DNA of 64,000 bases from Kribbella sp. ALI-6-A (GCF_001984195.1 NZ_MTQN01000010.1:620001-684000), one strand, 5' to 3'; positions 36,554 to 45,833 are shown, numbered from the stretch's first letter. Program-made: numbers and translations. Notes: generated by a model not told the origin, from the sequence alone.

Positions 36554-36620
36554 GCGCCCATCCTCACCCACCGGAGCGCGTTGCCCGAGGGCGTCGCGCC
36601 GACGGGTTGCTCACAGTCGC

Positions 36621-37292
36621 TCAGGACGCGGCCGAGTCGTGGTCGAGGTGGACGGACTTGGTGACGATCTCGGTCTCGGGGTCGTGCGGGACCGACGGGT
36701 TGCCGTCGACGACCACGTGCGCCCGGTCGCGGGTGCGCTGGACGGCGAAGTGGTCGCGCTCCCAGCGCATCCAGTCCAGCCAGCGGTCGCGCAGTGCCTC
36801 GCCGTCACGCGCGATGCCGCGGTCCAGGCGAACCTCGTTGCTGGTCTCGATCCACAGCCGCAGCGACTGCCAGTGGTCGGCCTCGCGGTCGCAGGAGGTG
36901 ACTCCCTCGACGATCAGCAGGTCCAGAGTGGTCGGTACGACGTGCAGCTCGGCGTAGGTGCCCTGGATCCAGTCGTAGCGCCGGTAGCGGCCTTCGCGGC
37001 CGTCGGAGATGCGCTGGAGCACGTGGTCGCGCAGCAGGCCGAAGCCGCGCACGGCGCCGTCCCAGCCGTCGTACAGGTCGTCCATGTGCAGTACCTGGCA
37101 CCGTAGGCCGCGCGCCTCCGCACGCGCGGCGAAACGGTCGGCCAAGGTGGTCTTGCCGGAGCCGGCGGGGCCGTCGACGCCGATCAGGCGGGTCCGGCCG
37201 AGCCGCGGCGGGGTGGCCTGCACGTGGTCCAGCAGGCTGTCGACGGTCAGCGGGGCAGGGGTGTCCGGGACTGTGGTCTCAGTTGATTCCAT
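36621..37292 (-). CDS. Uridine kinase-like P-loop protein
   Basis: 223 residues with Walker A GVDGPAGSGKTTLADRF at about 38-54, the acceptor-site MDDLYDGWDGAV and the lid-like RDRWLDWMRWERDHF. It is shorter and more divergent than canonical Udk, as in the actinobacterial uridine kinase family/(d)CTP-kinase-like group. Its start overlaps the end of the upstream membrane-protein gene by 14 bp. Confidence 0.83.
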   Translation of the reverse strand: MESTETTVPDTPAPLTVDSLLDHVQATPPRLGRTRLIGVDGPAGSGKTTLADRFAARAEARGLRCQVLHMDDLYDGWDGAVRGFGLLRDHVLQRISDGREGRYRRYDWIQGTYAELHVVPTTLDLLIVEGVTSCDREADHWQSLRLWIETSNEVRLDRGIARDGEALRDRWLDWMRWERDHFAVQRTRDRAHVVVDGNPSVPHDPETEIVTKSVHLDHDSAAS

Positions 37293-37776
37293 GGCGCTTC
37301 AGGATGTCCTCGATCTCGTCGAACTCCGACGACTCCTGCTGGCTCGCCTTGGCGCCCTTCGGGGCCTTGGCGGGCTTCGCTGGGGCGGAGGCCGAGGCGG
37401 GGGCCGGTCCGGTGCTGGTCAGCTCACCGGGTGCGGCCGTGGGCTTCGTCTTGGCTGCCTTCTCCGGTGCCCGGCGGCCCTTGGCGATCCCGGACACGAC
37501 GTACAGCACGACCGAGACGCCGAACAGCGCGACACCTGCCCAGACGGTGGGCGAGAAGATCAGGTGCGTGACCCAGCTGACGGTCGAGCGCACGATGTCC
37601 CACACCAGCTCGAGCAGGCCGGTCAGGTAGAGCGAGACCGGTAGCAACGACCAGGCCACACCCCGCACGCCGGCCGCCGCCCCGCGGCGCCGCCAGGCGA
37701 GCCACGAGCCGATCAGGCCGAGCAGGGTGAGACCCGCACAGAACGGCAGCAGCGTCAGATCATTGAAGTCAGGCAC
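37279..37776 (-). CDS. Small actinobacterial membrane protein, function unknown
   Basis: 165 residues from GTG 37776. Three hydrophobic segments (about 5-28, 37-55, 75-95), then an Ala/Pro/Lys-rich cytoplasmic tail ending FDEIEDILKRHGIN. The frame remains open far upstream, but that part is antisense to sseB. No recognisable catalytic motif. It overlaps the uridine-kinase-like gene, so the two are co-expressed. Confidence 0.75.
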   Translation of the reverse strand: MPDFNDLTLLPFCAGLTLLGLIGSWLAWRRRGAAAGVRGVAWSLLPVSLYLTGLLELVWDIVRSTVSWVTHLIFSPTVWAGVALFGVSVVLYVVSGIAKGRRAPEKAAKTKPTAAPGELTSTGPAPASASAPAKPAKAPKGAKASQQESSEFDEIEDILKRHGIN

Positions 37777-37864
37777 ATACCCAGGCTCGCACAGACGTGT
37801 GCGGAACCAAGCCGGGTAGAGCCCTGACGCCACCCTGAAAGACAGCTCCGGGGACAATGGACGC

Positions 37865-38356
37865 GTGCAGCCCGACAAGCGTTTGGCCTTTACCGGATTC
37901 GACAACGACGACGGCTCGGCCGACCCAGCCCTCGGCCAGGCGCTGGCCCAGCGTGACCAGGGCGCGATCCTGCACGCGCTGACCTCGGCCCGCCTGCTCG
38001 TCCCGGTCGTCGCCATGCTCGGCGAGGTCGAGTACGACGACCAGGGCCTGGCCCACGACAAGACCTCCGACATGGCTGTCGCGCTGCTGCAGGGCCAGGA
38101 CGGCCGCAACGCCCTGCTCGCCTTCACCAGTACGGAGTCCTTGGCCCGCTGGAGTCCCGAGGCCCGGCCGATGCCTGCCCAGGCCCAGCTGGTCGCCACC
38201 GCCGCCGTCCAGGAGGGCGCCGCGGCCATCGTCATCGACGTGGCCGGGCCGGCCACCGGTGTGATCGAGACCGAGGACGTACAGCGCCTTGCCGCCGGCC
38301 TCCAGGTCGTACGCCTGGAAGACGGCGGCTTCGGCTGGATCCACCCGGTCGACTAG
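37865..38356 (+). CDS. SseB family protein
   Basis: 163 residues. N-terminal SseB-type domain (ILHALTSARLLVPVVAML about 38-55; LLAFTSTESLARW). The family is widespread but not biochemically defined; in actinobacteria it often lies near infC/rplT, here about 7.5 kb away. GTG 37865 follows GACAAT by 6 bases without a Shine-Dalgarno, suggesting a leaderless start. Confidence 0.88.
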   Translation: MQPDKRLAFTGFDNDDGSADPALGQALAQRDQGAILHALTSARLLVPVVAMLGEVEYDDQGLAHDKTSDMAVALLQGQDGRNALLAFTSTESLARWSPEARPMPAQAQLVATAAVQEGAAAIVIDVAGPATGVIETEDVQRLAAGLQVVRLEDGGFGWIHPVD

Positions 38357-38359
38357 CCG

Positions 38360-39307
38360 TCAGTTCATGAACTCCTTGGCGAAGCCGCGGATCGCCTCCG
38401 GATCCAGGCCGTCGTGGAACCCGATCACCAGCTCCTGCACACCGGCCTGTTCGTACGCCGCGATCCGGCGGCGGACCGTGTCGGCCGTCCCGTACAGCAG
38501 GTACGAGCCGAAGTCGCCGGGGTAGAACAGGCCCATCTCCGGCGACAGCGCGCGCTGCGCCTCCTCGTCGGTGCCGGTGATCAGGCAGCCCGTGGTCACC
38601 GTCCGGCGGATGTGGTCGAAATCGGTCCCCACGGTGGCGCAGTGCTTGCGCAGGATTTCGAGCTTGCGTTCGACCTCGGCCGGTGAGGTCATCAGGTTGC
38701 AGGCGTCGGCGTACTCGGCGACGATCTTGAGCGTCATTTTCTCGCCGCCGCCCGCGATCATCAGCGGGATGTGCGGCTGCTGGACGCCGCGTGGCTGGTT
38801 CACCGCCTCGACGAGTTGGTAGTAGGTGCCGTCGAACGTGGTGACGTCGTTCGTCCACAGGGACCGGATCACCTGGACCGCCTCACGCAGCTGGCGAAGG
38901 CGCTCGGGGCCGTCGGCGTACGGATAGCCGAAGGCGTCGTAGTCGCGCTGGTACCAGCCGGCGCCGATCCCGAAGGTGAGCCGGCCGTTCGACAGTACGT
39001 CGACGGTCGAGGCCGCCTTCGCCTGCAGGGCCGGGTTGCGGTAGCCGTTGCCGGTGACCAGGTGGCCGAGCCGGATGCGTTCGGTCCGGGCGGCGAGCAA
39101 CGTGAGCAAGCTCCAGGACTCGAACAGGTACGCCTGGGACGGCGGCACGGTCTGCAGATGATCCGGCAGGTAGACCGCGGCGAACCCGGCCTCCTCCGCC
39201 GCCTGCGCCAGCCCGGTCACCGCCGCGAGCGCTTCGGCCGGGTCGTCGTACGCCGCGAGCTCGCCGCCGAAGCCGGTCGGCAGGAAGAGGCTGAAGGTCA
39301 GGGACAT
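38360..39307 (-). CDS. F420-dependent LLM-class oxidoreductase
   Basis: 315-residue luciferase-like TIM barrel. RIRLGHLVTGNGYRNPALQA and LTFGIGAGWYQRDYDAFGY are diagnostic of the F420-dependent LLM group common in actinobacteria. The substrate cannot be inferred. Convergent with sseB (3 bp apart). Upstream lies only a decayed TetR fragment on the opposite strand, which may once have been its regulator. Confidence 0.88.
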   Translation of the reverse strand: MSLTFSLFLPTGFGGELAAYDDPAEALAAVTGLAQAAEEAGFAAVYLPDHLQTVPPSQAYLFESWSLLTLLAARTERIRLGHLVTGNGYRNPALQAKAASTVDVLSNGRLTFGIGAGWYQRDYDAFGYPYADGPERLRQLREAVQVIRSLWTNDVTTFDGTYYQLVEAVNQPRGVQQPHIPLMIAGGGEKMTLKIVAEYADACNLMTSPAEVERKLEILRKHCATVGTDFDHIRRTVTTGCLITGTDEEAQRALSPEMGLFYPGDFGSYLLYGTADTVRRRIAAYEQAGVQELVIGFHDGLDPEAIRGFAKEFMN

Positions 39308-39357
39308 GGTCGATCCTTCCGGGGGAAACGTGACTACCCCGGTAGACCGCCGGCGGC

Positions 39358-39465
39358 GGGGAAAGGAATCGGCGCCTCACCTTGCAGAAGATCGCGGGTC
39401 ATCTCGGCGTCACCCCGAACGGCATGGACCGCTACGTGAGCTCCAAGGACGAACTGCACCACGGG
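39358..39465 (+). pseudogene. Remnant of a TetR-type helix-turn-helix
   Basis: One reading frame encodes LTLQKIAGHLGVTPNGMDRY followed by VSSKDELHH, which matches the recognition-helix region of TetR regulators of the type LRKLAxxLGVxxxxLYRYVxxKDEL. There is no start codon in a suitable place. After residue 36 the frame enters GC-rich, imperfectly repetitive sequence and never recovers a TetR ligand domain, so this is a fragment. Confidence 0.6.
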
Positions 39466-39582
39466 TCATGCGTGCAACACGAGCCATGCGGGCAACACGC
39501 CCTGCACGCCGTGCGCCATGCGCGACCCGCGCCGCAGATGCGGATGGGCTCGGCGGGCCGGGGGAGAGCGGAAGGCCGTGGG

Positions 39583-40752
39583 TCAGGTCGGCAGGACGAT
39601 CCGGACCGGCCCCTGCGCGCGCGCCGCGACCCACTGCAGGTGGAAGTCGCTGCCCGGCGCGATCTCCGCGCGGCGGTGCAGGTCGGTGCGCAGGTTGTAC
39701 GGCGCGGTCAGCGTGCTCGCTTCGGCCGGGTGGACGCCGCCGGACCGGACCTCCGCGATGACTTCGGCCAGCGCGGTCGCGGCCGGCTTGCGCTGGTGGT
39801 CCACGGTGAACAGGCCGAGGTCGTACTCCCGGTCCGGGAAGTCCAGCAGCTTGCGGTCGATGTCGTGCGACGACCACCAGGTGATGCCCCACAGCGCCGG
39901 GTTGTGCACGACCCGCTCGACCGTACGCCGGGTGAACTCGCCCTGCAGGTCCACCGGGATGTCCGGCCCCGGTACGCCGATCTCCTGCAGCCAGACGGGT
40001 CGGGCCGGGTCCAGCGAAGTCGCGGCGGCGAGCTCGACCAGGTAGTCGGCGTGCGTCAGGGTCGCCGGGCCGAGCGGTCCGTCGACTCGCGAGACCCCGT
40101 TGAACACCCACGAGTGAACGGTGCTCAACTCGCCGAGGTCCGTCACGTCGACCGGGCTGAACGGATGGTCCGGCCGGTACCAGGCGTCGTCGAAGACCGA
40201 ATGCAGCGCGAGCACGTCCGGCGCGGCCTTCTTCACCACGGCCAGCAGCTCCTGCGCCCAGGCGGTCGACGTCTCCGGAGTCGTCGTACTGTCCGGCCAG
40301 AGGTTGTTGACCTCGTTGCCGAGGGTGATCGCGAAGACGTTCGGCTTGGTGGCGACGGCCGCGGCGACCGCTTCGCAGTACGCCGTCAGGCCTTCGCGCA
40401 CGGTCGGGTCCTCGAACAGGCTCGCCTTGTGCCAGGTGAGCGCCCACGACGGGAGGAAGTCGAAGCTCGACAGGTGCCCCTGGACCAGATCGACCGCGAC
40501 GGTCAGCCCGTGCTCCGCGGCGGCGTCGATCGTGTCGAGCAGATCCGCGATCGCGCGCTCGCGGATGACGCCGCGGTTGGGCTGGATCCACGGCCAGATC
40601 GGGAACACCCGGACGTGGTCGAGCCCGAGCCCGGCCAGGTCGGCGAAGTCCCGCCGGACCGCCGCGGGGTCGTGGTCCAGCCAGCTGTAGAACCAGCCGG
40701 CCGACGGGACGTAGTTCGCGCCGAACCGGGGCGTGGCGGGATCCGAAAGCAT
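39583..40752 (-). CDS. Glycoside hydrolase, GH5/cellulase-like (beta-mannosidase type)
   Basis: 389 residues from ATG 40752. TIM-barrel glycosidase: RVFPIWPWIQPNRG, the acid/base motif ITLGNEVNNLW near residue 147 and the nucleophile region VWLQEIGVPG near 252 fit the two-Glu clan A pattern. There is no signal peptide, so it acts in the cytoplasm on imported oligosaccharides. A LacI operator lies 10 bp before the start. With the LacI regulator and ABC importer on the other side it forms one sugar module. Confidence 0.85.
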   Translation of the reverse strand: MLSDPATPRFGANYVPSAGWFYSWLDHDPAAVRRDFADLAGLGLDHVRVFPIWPWIQPNRGVIRERAIADLLDTIDAAAEHGLTVAVDLVQGHLSSFDFLPSWALTWHKASLFEDPTVREGLTAYCEAVAAAVATKPNVFAITLGNEVNNLWPDSTTTPETSTAWAQELLAVVKKAAPDVLALHSVFDDAWYRPDHPFSPVDVTDLGELSTVHSWVFNGVSRVDGPLGPATLTHADYLVELAAATSLDPARPVWLQEIGVPGPDIPVDLQGEFTRRTVERVVHNPALWGITWWSSHDIDRKLLDFPDREYDLGLFTVDHQRKPAATALAEVIAEVRSGGVHPAEASTLTAPYNLRTDLHRRAEIAPGSDFHLQWVAARAQGPVRIVLPT

Positions 40753-40762
40753 GATGCTGATG

Positions 40763-40776
40763 CTAAAGCGGTTTAG
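40763..40776. promoter_or_regulatory. LacI-family operator CTAAAGCGGTTTAG
   Basis: Arms CTAAA/TTTAG around GCGG, in the leader of the hydrolase gene. A second, similar site stands at 41981 before the ABC importer. The LacI-type gene between them is the probable regulator. Confidence 0.65.
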
Positions 40777-40901
40777 AATCTCAGGCAAACAGCGTCTGCC
40801 GGCTGGTCGCCGCGGTCCCGCCGGGTGACGTCGCCGGAACGTCCCGCCGCTGCCGGCGGAGGAGGCCGCGAGAGCCGGTCTCAGCTTGGGAGAGCGATGG
40901 A

Positions 40902-41918
40902 TCAGCTTGGGGGAGCGGTGGATTCCCGGACCGTCAGCACCGGGTCGGCGGTTCGCCGGTTGATCGTCGTCCCGGGCTCGGCGATCACCTCCAGCAGGAC
41001 CTCCGCGGCCTGGCGGCCGAACTCGAAGGTGTCGCGCGACAGCGCGGTCAGGGCCGGGTGCATCAGCTGGGTCAGGATCGAGTCGTCGAAGGCGACGATC
41101 GACAGCTCGCCCGGCACCGAGACGCCCATCTCCATCGCGACCCCGAGCCCCGCCACCGCCATCACGTCGCTGTCGTACACGATCGCGGTCGGCCGGACCG
41201 CCTGGGACAGCAGCTTCCGCGTCGTCGCGGCGCCCTCGGCGTCGCTGAAGTCCGTCGGCAGTGACGGTGCGTCCACCAGCCCCAGCCGCGGCGCCGCGTC
41301 GCGCAGCGCCCGCATCCGCCGTTGCGTGTGCTGGAAGTTCGGCGTACCGGCGACGTGGGCGATTCGCCGGTGGCCGAGCGCCGCCAGATACTCCACGACC
41401 GCCAGCATCGCGTCCCGGTCGGACGCCCACACCGACGGCAGGGCGCCCTTGCCGCCCCGCCCGCCGATCACCACCGCCGGCAGCTCGAGCGCTTTGAGCT
41501 CGTCGATCCGGGGGTCGCGCACCGTGAGGTCGACCAGGATCACGCCGTCCACCCGGTGTTCGGAGTGCCAGCGGTGGTAGACCTCGATCTCGGCCTCGGT
41601 GTCCTCGACGATCAGCAGCTGCAGCGAGATCGAGTGCGCCGACAACCCCGACTGCAGCCCGGACACCAGATGCGCGAAGAACGGCTCCACGCCGAGGGTG
41701 CGAGCGGGCCGGGCGATCACCAGCCCGACCGAGTCGACCCGGGACGCACCGAGCGCACGCGCGGCGCTGTGTGGCCGCCAGCTGAGCTGCTCGGCGATCG
41801 CGAGGATCCGCGCCCGGGTGGCGTCGCTCACCCCGGGCCGCCCGTTCAGCGCGAACGACACCGCGCCCTTGGACACGCCCGCGCGGTCCGCGATGTCCGC
41901 GATCGTCGGTCTGGCCAT
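40902..41918 (-). CDS. LacI family transcriptional regulator
   Basis: 338 residues from ATG 41918 (AGGAGG 6 bp upstream). Helix-turn-helix at the N-terminus: PTIADIADRAGVSKGAVSFA, hinge helix SAARALGASR; the periplasmic-binding-like effector domain follows, with VAFDDSILTQLMHPALTAL near 285. It is encoded between the glycoside hydrolase and the ABC importer and probably represses both through the CTAAA-type sites. Confidence 0.93.
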   Translation of the reverse strand: MARPTIADIADRAGVSKGAVSFALNGRPGVSDATRARILAIAEQLSWRPHSAARALGASRVDSVGLVIARPARTLGVEPFFAHLVSGLQSGLSAHSISLQLLIVEDTEAEIEVYHRWHSEHRVDGVILVDLTVRDPRIDELKALELPAVVIGGRGGKGALPSVWASDRDAMLAVVEYLAALGHRRIAHVAGTPNFQHTQRRMRALRDAAPRLGLVDAPSLPTDFSDAEGAATTRKLLSQAVRPTAIVYDSDVMAVAGLGVAMEMGVSVPGELSIVAFDDSILTQLMHPALTALSRDTFEFGRQAAEVLLEVIAEPGTTINRRTADPVLTVRESTAPPS

Positions 41919-41944
41919 CGGCCACCTCCTGGTCGGTCCCACCC

Positions 41945-41994
41945 TTGACAGCGGATTCTACGATGTGGATAGTGCAGGAGCTATACCGGTTTAT
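41945..41994 (+). promoter_or_regulatory. Promoter and LacI operator of the second sugar importer
   Basis: TTGACA (41945-41950), 17-bp spacer, GATAGT (41968-41973), then CTATACCGGTTTAT (41981-41994) overlapping the expected transcription start. The arrangement fits repression by the divergent LacI protein. The operator resembles the one at 40763. Confidence 0.7.
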
Positions 41995-42011
41995 CACTTC
42001 AGGAGAATTCC

Positions 42012-43304
42012 ATGCGTAGTCGTCGATTGACCCCGGTGGCGGCTCTTGCCGTCGCGGCCCTCACCCTGGCCGGCTGCGGTCTCGGATCGTCCGAGGAGTC
42101 CTCGTCCGGCGCGCAGCCGACCGTCGACGCGAACGCGAAGGTGACCGGTGAGGTCAGCTTCCAGACCTGGGCGCTGAAGCCGAAGTTCACCTCGTACGTC
42201 GAGGGCGTGATCAAGGCCTTCGAGGCCAAGTACCCGGGCACCAAGGTGACCTGGCTGGACCAGCCGGGCGACGGGTACGACAAGAAGGTGCTCAGCCAGG
42301 CCTCGGCCGGTCAGCTGCCCGACGTGACCAACCTGCCGCCGGAGTTCGCGCTCCCGCTGGCCAAGCAGAACCTGCTGCTCGACGTCGCCACCGCCGACCC
42401 GGCGGTGAAGACCGACTACGTCGAGGGCGGCGTCGCGGCGTACCAGTACCAGGGGCTGAACGGCACGTTCGGCTACCCCTGGTACCTGAACACCGACATC
42501 GACTACTGGAACGCGACCAAGTTCGCCGCGGTCGGCCTGGACGCCAAGAACCCGCCGAAGACCTTCGACGAGCTGTTCGCCGCCGCCAAGGTGATGCACG
42601 ACAAGTCGAACGGCCGCGAGTACCTGATGAGCCGGCTGCCGGGCATCGAGGACTTCACCAACGCCGGCGTGAAGATCCTCAGCGACGACGGCAAGAAGTT
42701 CACCTTCAACACCCCCGAGGCCGTCGCGCTGCTGGACAAGTACCGCGACGCCTACAAGAACGGCTACCTGCCGCGCGACATCCTGACCCAGGAGTACCTG
42801 GGCAACAGCAAGCTGTTCACCCAGGGCAAGGTCGCCTGGACGACCGGTGGCGGCAACGCCATCGTCGACTTCCAGAAGGACAACCCGTCGCTGAAGGGCA
42901 AGGTCGTGCCGTCGCCGGCGCTGGACACCCCGCCGCTGTACGTGCAGGGGCTGTCGGTGTCGGCGAAGTCGAAGAACCAGGCCGCCGCGATCGCGCTGGC
43001 CAAGTTCGTCACCAACGCCGAGAACCAGGCCGCGTTCGCCAAGGTCGTGAACATCTTCCCCTCCACCAAGGCGTCCGCGAGCGACCCTTACTTCTCCAAG
43101 AGCGACGGAACGCCGGAGAGTGACGCGAAGGTGCTCGCGTTCGAGTCGCTGGCCAAGGCCAAGTCGCTCAAGCCGGCCGTGATCAGCGGTGCGACCGACG
43201 CCTTCATCAAGCAGCAGATCTCACTGGCGATCGCCGGCAAGGTCAGCTCGCAGCAGGCCCTGGACGCCGCGGTGGCCAAGGCCGACCAGCTGCTGGCCCA
43301 GTAA
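42012..43304 (+). CDS. Sugar ABC transporter substrate-binding lipoprotein
   Basis: 430 residues. Lipoprotein signal MRSRRLTPVAALAVAALTLA followed by the lipobox Cys (LAGC), then a Ser-rich linker and a MalE-like binding domain (WALKPKFTSYVEGVIKAFEA; SQASAGQLPDVTNLPPEF). CAGGAG lies about 6 bp upstream of the ATG. First gene of an importer for the oligosaccharide split by the GH5-like enzyme; mannan or glucan oligomers are a guess. Confidence 0.93.
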   Translation: MRSRRLTPVAALAVAALTLAGCGLGSSEESSSGAQPTVDANAKVTGEVSFQTWALKPKFTSYVEGVIKAFEAKYPGTKVTWLDQPGDGYDKKVLSQASAGQLPDVTNLPPEFALPLAKQNLLLDVATADPAVKTDYVEGGVAAYQYQGLNGTFGYPWYLNTDIDYWNATKFAAVGLDAKNPPKTFDELFAAAKVMHDKSNGREYLMSRLPGIEDFTNAGVKILSDDGKKFTFNTPEAVALLDKYRDAYKNGYLPRDILTQEYLGNSKLFTQGKVAWTTGGGNAIVDFQKDNPSLKGKVVPSPALDTPPLYVQGLSVSAKSKNQAAAIALAKFVTNAENQAAFAKVVNIFPSTKASASDPYFSKSDGTPESDAKVLAFESLAKAKSLKPAVISGATDAFIKQQISLAIAGKVSSQQALDAAVAKADQLLAQ

Positions 43305-43308
43305 CGCG

Positions 43309-44187
43309 ATGCGCTACCACCGGTGGTTCTCCCCCTGGGTGCTGGTCGTCCCGGCGCTCGCCTGGTTGCTGGTGTTCAACCTGTGGCCGTCGATCAACAC
43401 CGTGATCCTGTCGTTCACCAACGCCAAGCCGATCGGCGGCGGGACCTTCGTCGGGCTGAAGAACTTCGAGGCCCTGCTGCACGACGAGCAGCTGCGCTAC
43501 GCGTTGCTGAACAGCGTGATCTACATGATCGTCTGCCTGCCGTTCCTGACGATCGTGCCGTTGGCGCTGGCGGTGCTGGTCGAGAAGAAGCTGCCCGGGA
43601 TCACGTTCTTCCGGACCGCCTTCTACACCCCGGTGGTGGCCTCCGCGGTCGTCGTCGCGCTGATCTGGCAGTGGATCCTCGACGACCGCGGCCTGGTCAA
43701 CGGCATGGCCGAGAAGCTCGGCGTGATCTCCGGGCCGTTGCCGTTCCTGTCCGACCAGTGGTTGCTGCTGTTCAGCGCGATCAGCCTGACCATCTGGAAG
43801 GGCCTGGGCTACTACATGATCATCTACCTGGCCGCGCTCGGGAACGTCGGCCGTGAGCTGCACGAGGCGGCCGCGGTCGACGGGGCCAGCGCGTTCCGGC
43901 GGTTCACGAACATCACCATCCCCGGCGTCCGGGGCACGATGATCCTGATCGCCATCCTGATCTCGGTCTCGGCCCTGCGGGTCTTCTCCGAGCTGTTCAT
44001 CCTCAGCGGCGGCAACGGTGGTCCCGGCGGCCGCGACTCGTCGGTGGTGATGCTGATCCAGCAGTACAGCCAGGGCTTCGAGGGCAACCTCGGTTACGCC
44101 TCGGCGCTGTCGATCGTGCTGTTCTTCGTCACGGTCGTCCCGATGCTCGCCCTGGCGCGACTGAACCGGAAGGCGGCCGACGCATGA
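43309..44187 (+). CDS. Sugar ABC transporter permease (MalF/UgpA type)
   Basis: 292 residues with six predicted membrane helices. EAA loop ELHEAAAVDGASAFRRFTN near 184-202. It starts 4 bp after the binding-protein stop and overlaps the next permease by 4 bp (ATGA). The ATPase is not encoded nearby. Confidence 0.92.
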   Translation: MRYHRWFSPWVLVVPALAWLLVFNLWPSINTVILSFTNAKPIGGGTFVGLKNFEALLHDEQLRYALLNSVIYMIVCLPFLTIVPLALAVLVEKKLPGITFFRTAFYTPVVASAVVVALIWQWILDDRGLVNGMAEKLGVISGPLPFLSDQWLLLFSAISLTIWKGLGYYMIIYLAALGNVGRELHEAAAVDGASAFRRFTNITIPGVRGTMILIAILISVSALRVFSELFILSGGNGGPGGRDSSVVMLIQQYSQGFEGNLGYASALSIVLFFVTVVPMLALARLNRKAADA

Positions 44188-45104
44188 GTGTCGTGACGAA
44201 TCCCGCGCGGCCGGTCGCCGTACCGGACGACCCCGGTACGCCGGTCCGCAAGCGCAAGCGCGGCACGTTCAGCTTCAACTCGATGTCGCCGGCCGAGAAG
44301 GCGGTGCGCTACGTCCTGCTCGTGTTCGTGCTGCTGATCACGATCGGGCCGTTCCTGTGGCAGCTGTCGACGTCGCTGAAGGGGTCCGGCGAGGACATCT
44401 ACACACGGATCCCGCGGCTGCTGCCGTCCCAGCCGACGCTGGATCACTACGGCGCGGTGGCCGACACCATCCCGGTCTGGGACTACATGCGCAACTCGCT
44501 GCAGGTCGCCGTACTGGTTGTCGGCGGCAACATCATCGGGTCGTCGCTGGCCGGCTTCGCGCTGTCGCGGCTGCAGTTCAAGGGCCGCAAGCTCGTGCTC
44601 GGCCTGTTCCTGGCGACGCTGGTGCTGCCGGGTGAGGTGACGATCATCTCCCAGTACGTGACGGTGCGGGAGTTCGGTCTGGCCAACACGTTGTTCGGCG
44701 TCGCGCTGCCCGGCATGATCGGCGCGCTGAACGTGCTGCTGATGTACAACGCGTTCCGCTCCCTGCCGATCGAGGTCGACCAGGCCGCGATCGTCGACGG
44801 CGCGAACGTGTGGCAACGCTTCCGCTACATCGCGCTGCCGAGCGTGCGCGGCACGATCAGCGTGGTCGCGATCTTCGCCTTCATCGGTGCCTGGGACGAC
44901 TTCCTGTGGCCGCTGATCGTGCTCACCGACCCCGAGAAGTACACGCTCACCGTCGGCCTGCAGTACCTGTCCGGCACCTTCACCAACAACCCCCGCCTGA
45001 TCGCCGCCGGCACGATGATCGCCTTCATCCCGATCGTGATCGTCTTCGCCACCCTGCAGCGCTTCTTCTTCAAGGGCGTCGAGGAAGGCGCGGTCAAGGG
45101 CTAG
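44184..45104 (+). CDS. Sugar ABC transporter permease (MalG type)
   Basis: 306 residues with a cytoplasmic N-terminus of about 45 residues and six membrane helices. The EAA loop sits near 197-212 (EVDQAAIVDGANVWQRF). Last gene of the importer; a perfect hairpin terminator follows within 13 bp. Confidence 0.92.
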   Translation: MSVVTNPARPVAVPDDPGTPVRKRKRGTFSFNSMSPAEKAVRYVLLVFVLLITIGPFLWQLSTSLKGSGEDIYTRIPRLLPSQPTLDHYGAVADTIPVWDYMRNSLQVAVLVVGGNIIGSSLAGFALSRLQFKGRKLVLGLFLATLVLPGEVTIISQYVTVREFGLANTLFGVALPGMIGALNVLLMYNAFRSLPIEVDQAAIVDGANVWQRFRYIALPSVRGTISVVAIFAFIGAWDDFLWPLIVLTDPEKYTLTVGLQYLSGTFTNNPRLIAAGTMIAFIPIVIVFATLQRFFFKGVEEGAVKG

Positions 45105-45116
45105 TACGCCGTACAA

Positions 45117-45150
45117 CAGCAGCCCCGGCCGATTCCGGCCGGGGCTGCTG
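45117..45150 (+). terminator. Terminator of the sugar importer operon
   Basis: A 15-bp perfect stem (CAGCAGCCCCGGCCG with its complement at 45136-45150) around an ATTC loop, followed by TTCG. It lies between convergent units and may serve both. Confidence 0.85.
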
Positions 45151-45181
45151 TTCGTGGTCGGTCAGGGCGCGGCAGACGGCG

Positions 45182-45601
45182 TCAGCGGCGGCGGGACGCC
45201 TTCGGGTGGACCTCGCCGGTGTACTTCTCGCCGGGGCCCGCGCCGGGCTCGTCGGGGATGGTGGAGGCTTCCTTGAAGGCGAGCTGCAGGGAGCGCAGGC
45301 CGTCGCGCAGGGGAGCGGCGTGGTGGTGGCCCAGGCTGGGGGCGGCGGCGTCGAGCAGGCCGGCCAGCGCGTCGATCAGCGAGCGGGCCTCGTCCAGGTC
45401 CTGGTGGTCGGGCAGGTCCTCGGCCAGGCCGAGGTTGACGGCGGCGGCGCTCATCAGGTGCAGGGCGGCGGTCGAGATGATCTCCACGCTCGGCACCTCG
45501 GCGATGTCGCGGGAGACGGTGGACATCGGGTCCACCCGGGACTGCTCCGCGACGGGGGTGTCGATGGCTGATTCGGGTGAAGTGGAGATCGGGTCGGTCA
45601 T
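45182..45601 (-). CDS. DUF1844 domain protein
   Basis: 139 residues. The conserved core reads DIAEVPSVEIISTAALHLMS (about 32-51), then LGLAEDLPDHQDLDEARSLI. DUF1844 proteins are typically encoded divergently upstream of infC in actinobacteria, as here. Function is unknown; the predicted helices suggest a small structural or binding protein. Confidence 0.9.
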   Translation of the reverse strand: MTDPISTSPESAIDTPVAEQSRVDPMSTVSRDIAEVPSVEIISTAALHLMSAAAVNLGLAEDLPDHQDLDEARSLIDALAGLLDAAAPSLGHHHAAPLRDGLRSLQLAFKEASTIPDEPGAGPGEKYTGEVHPKASRRR

Positions 45602-45833
45602 GCTGCTACTGTTGCATGGCGACCGACCCGGTCCGAAGGTGACCCCTGAGCGGAATACTCGAGGGACGCCAACGGTTCGAGTCTAAGCGGAGGGCCACCT
45701 CCCACCCAGTCGATGAACAGTCGGCGGGTCCCGGTCACACCGAGTTTTCCGGCCTCACCGCCGGATCGTCTGGGTGCTGCGTACGGCGTACCGATTCCTT
45801 CGGGGTTTCGGTGGGTCGTCGATCTGGGAATTG

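Noticed and set aside
39465..39560. Possible CRISPR-like or tandem repeat array
   Set aside because: Units are short, imperfect and have no unique spacers; no cas genes are present.
39583..41997. 804-codon minus-strand frame suggesting a fusion of hydrolase with upstream sequence
   Set aside because: The part above 40752 is antisense-frame noise across the LacI gene; a start and operator at 40752-40776 define the hydrolase.
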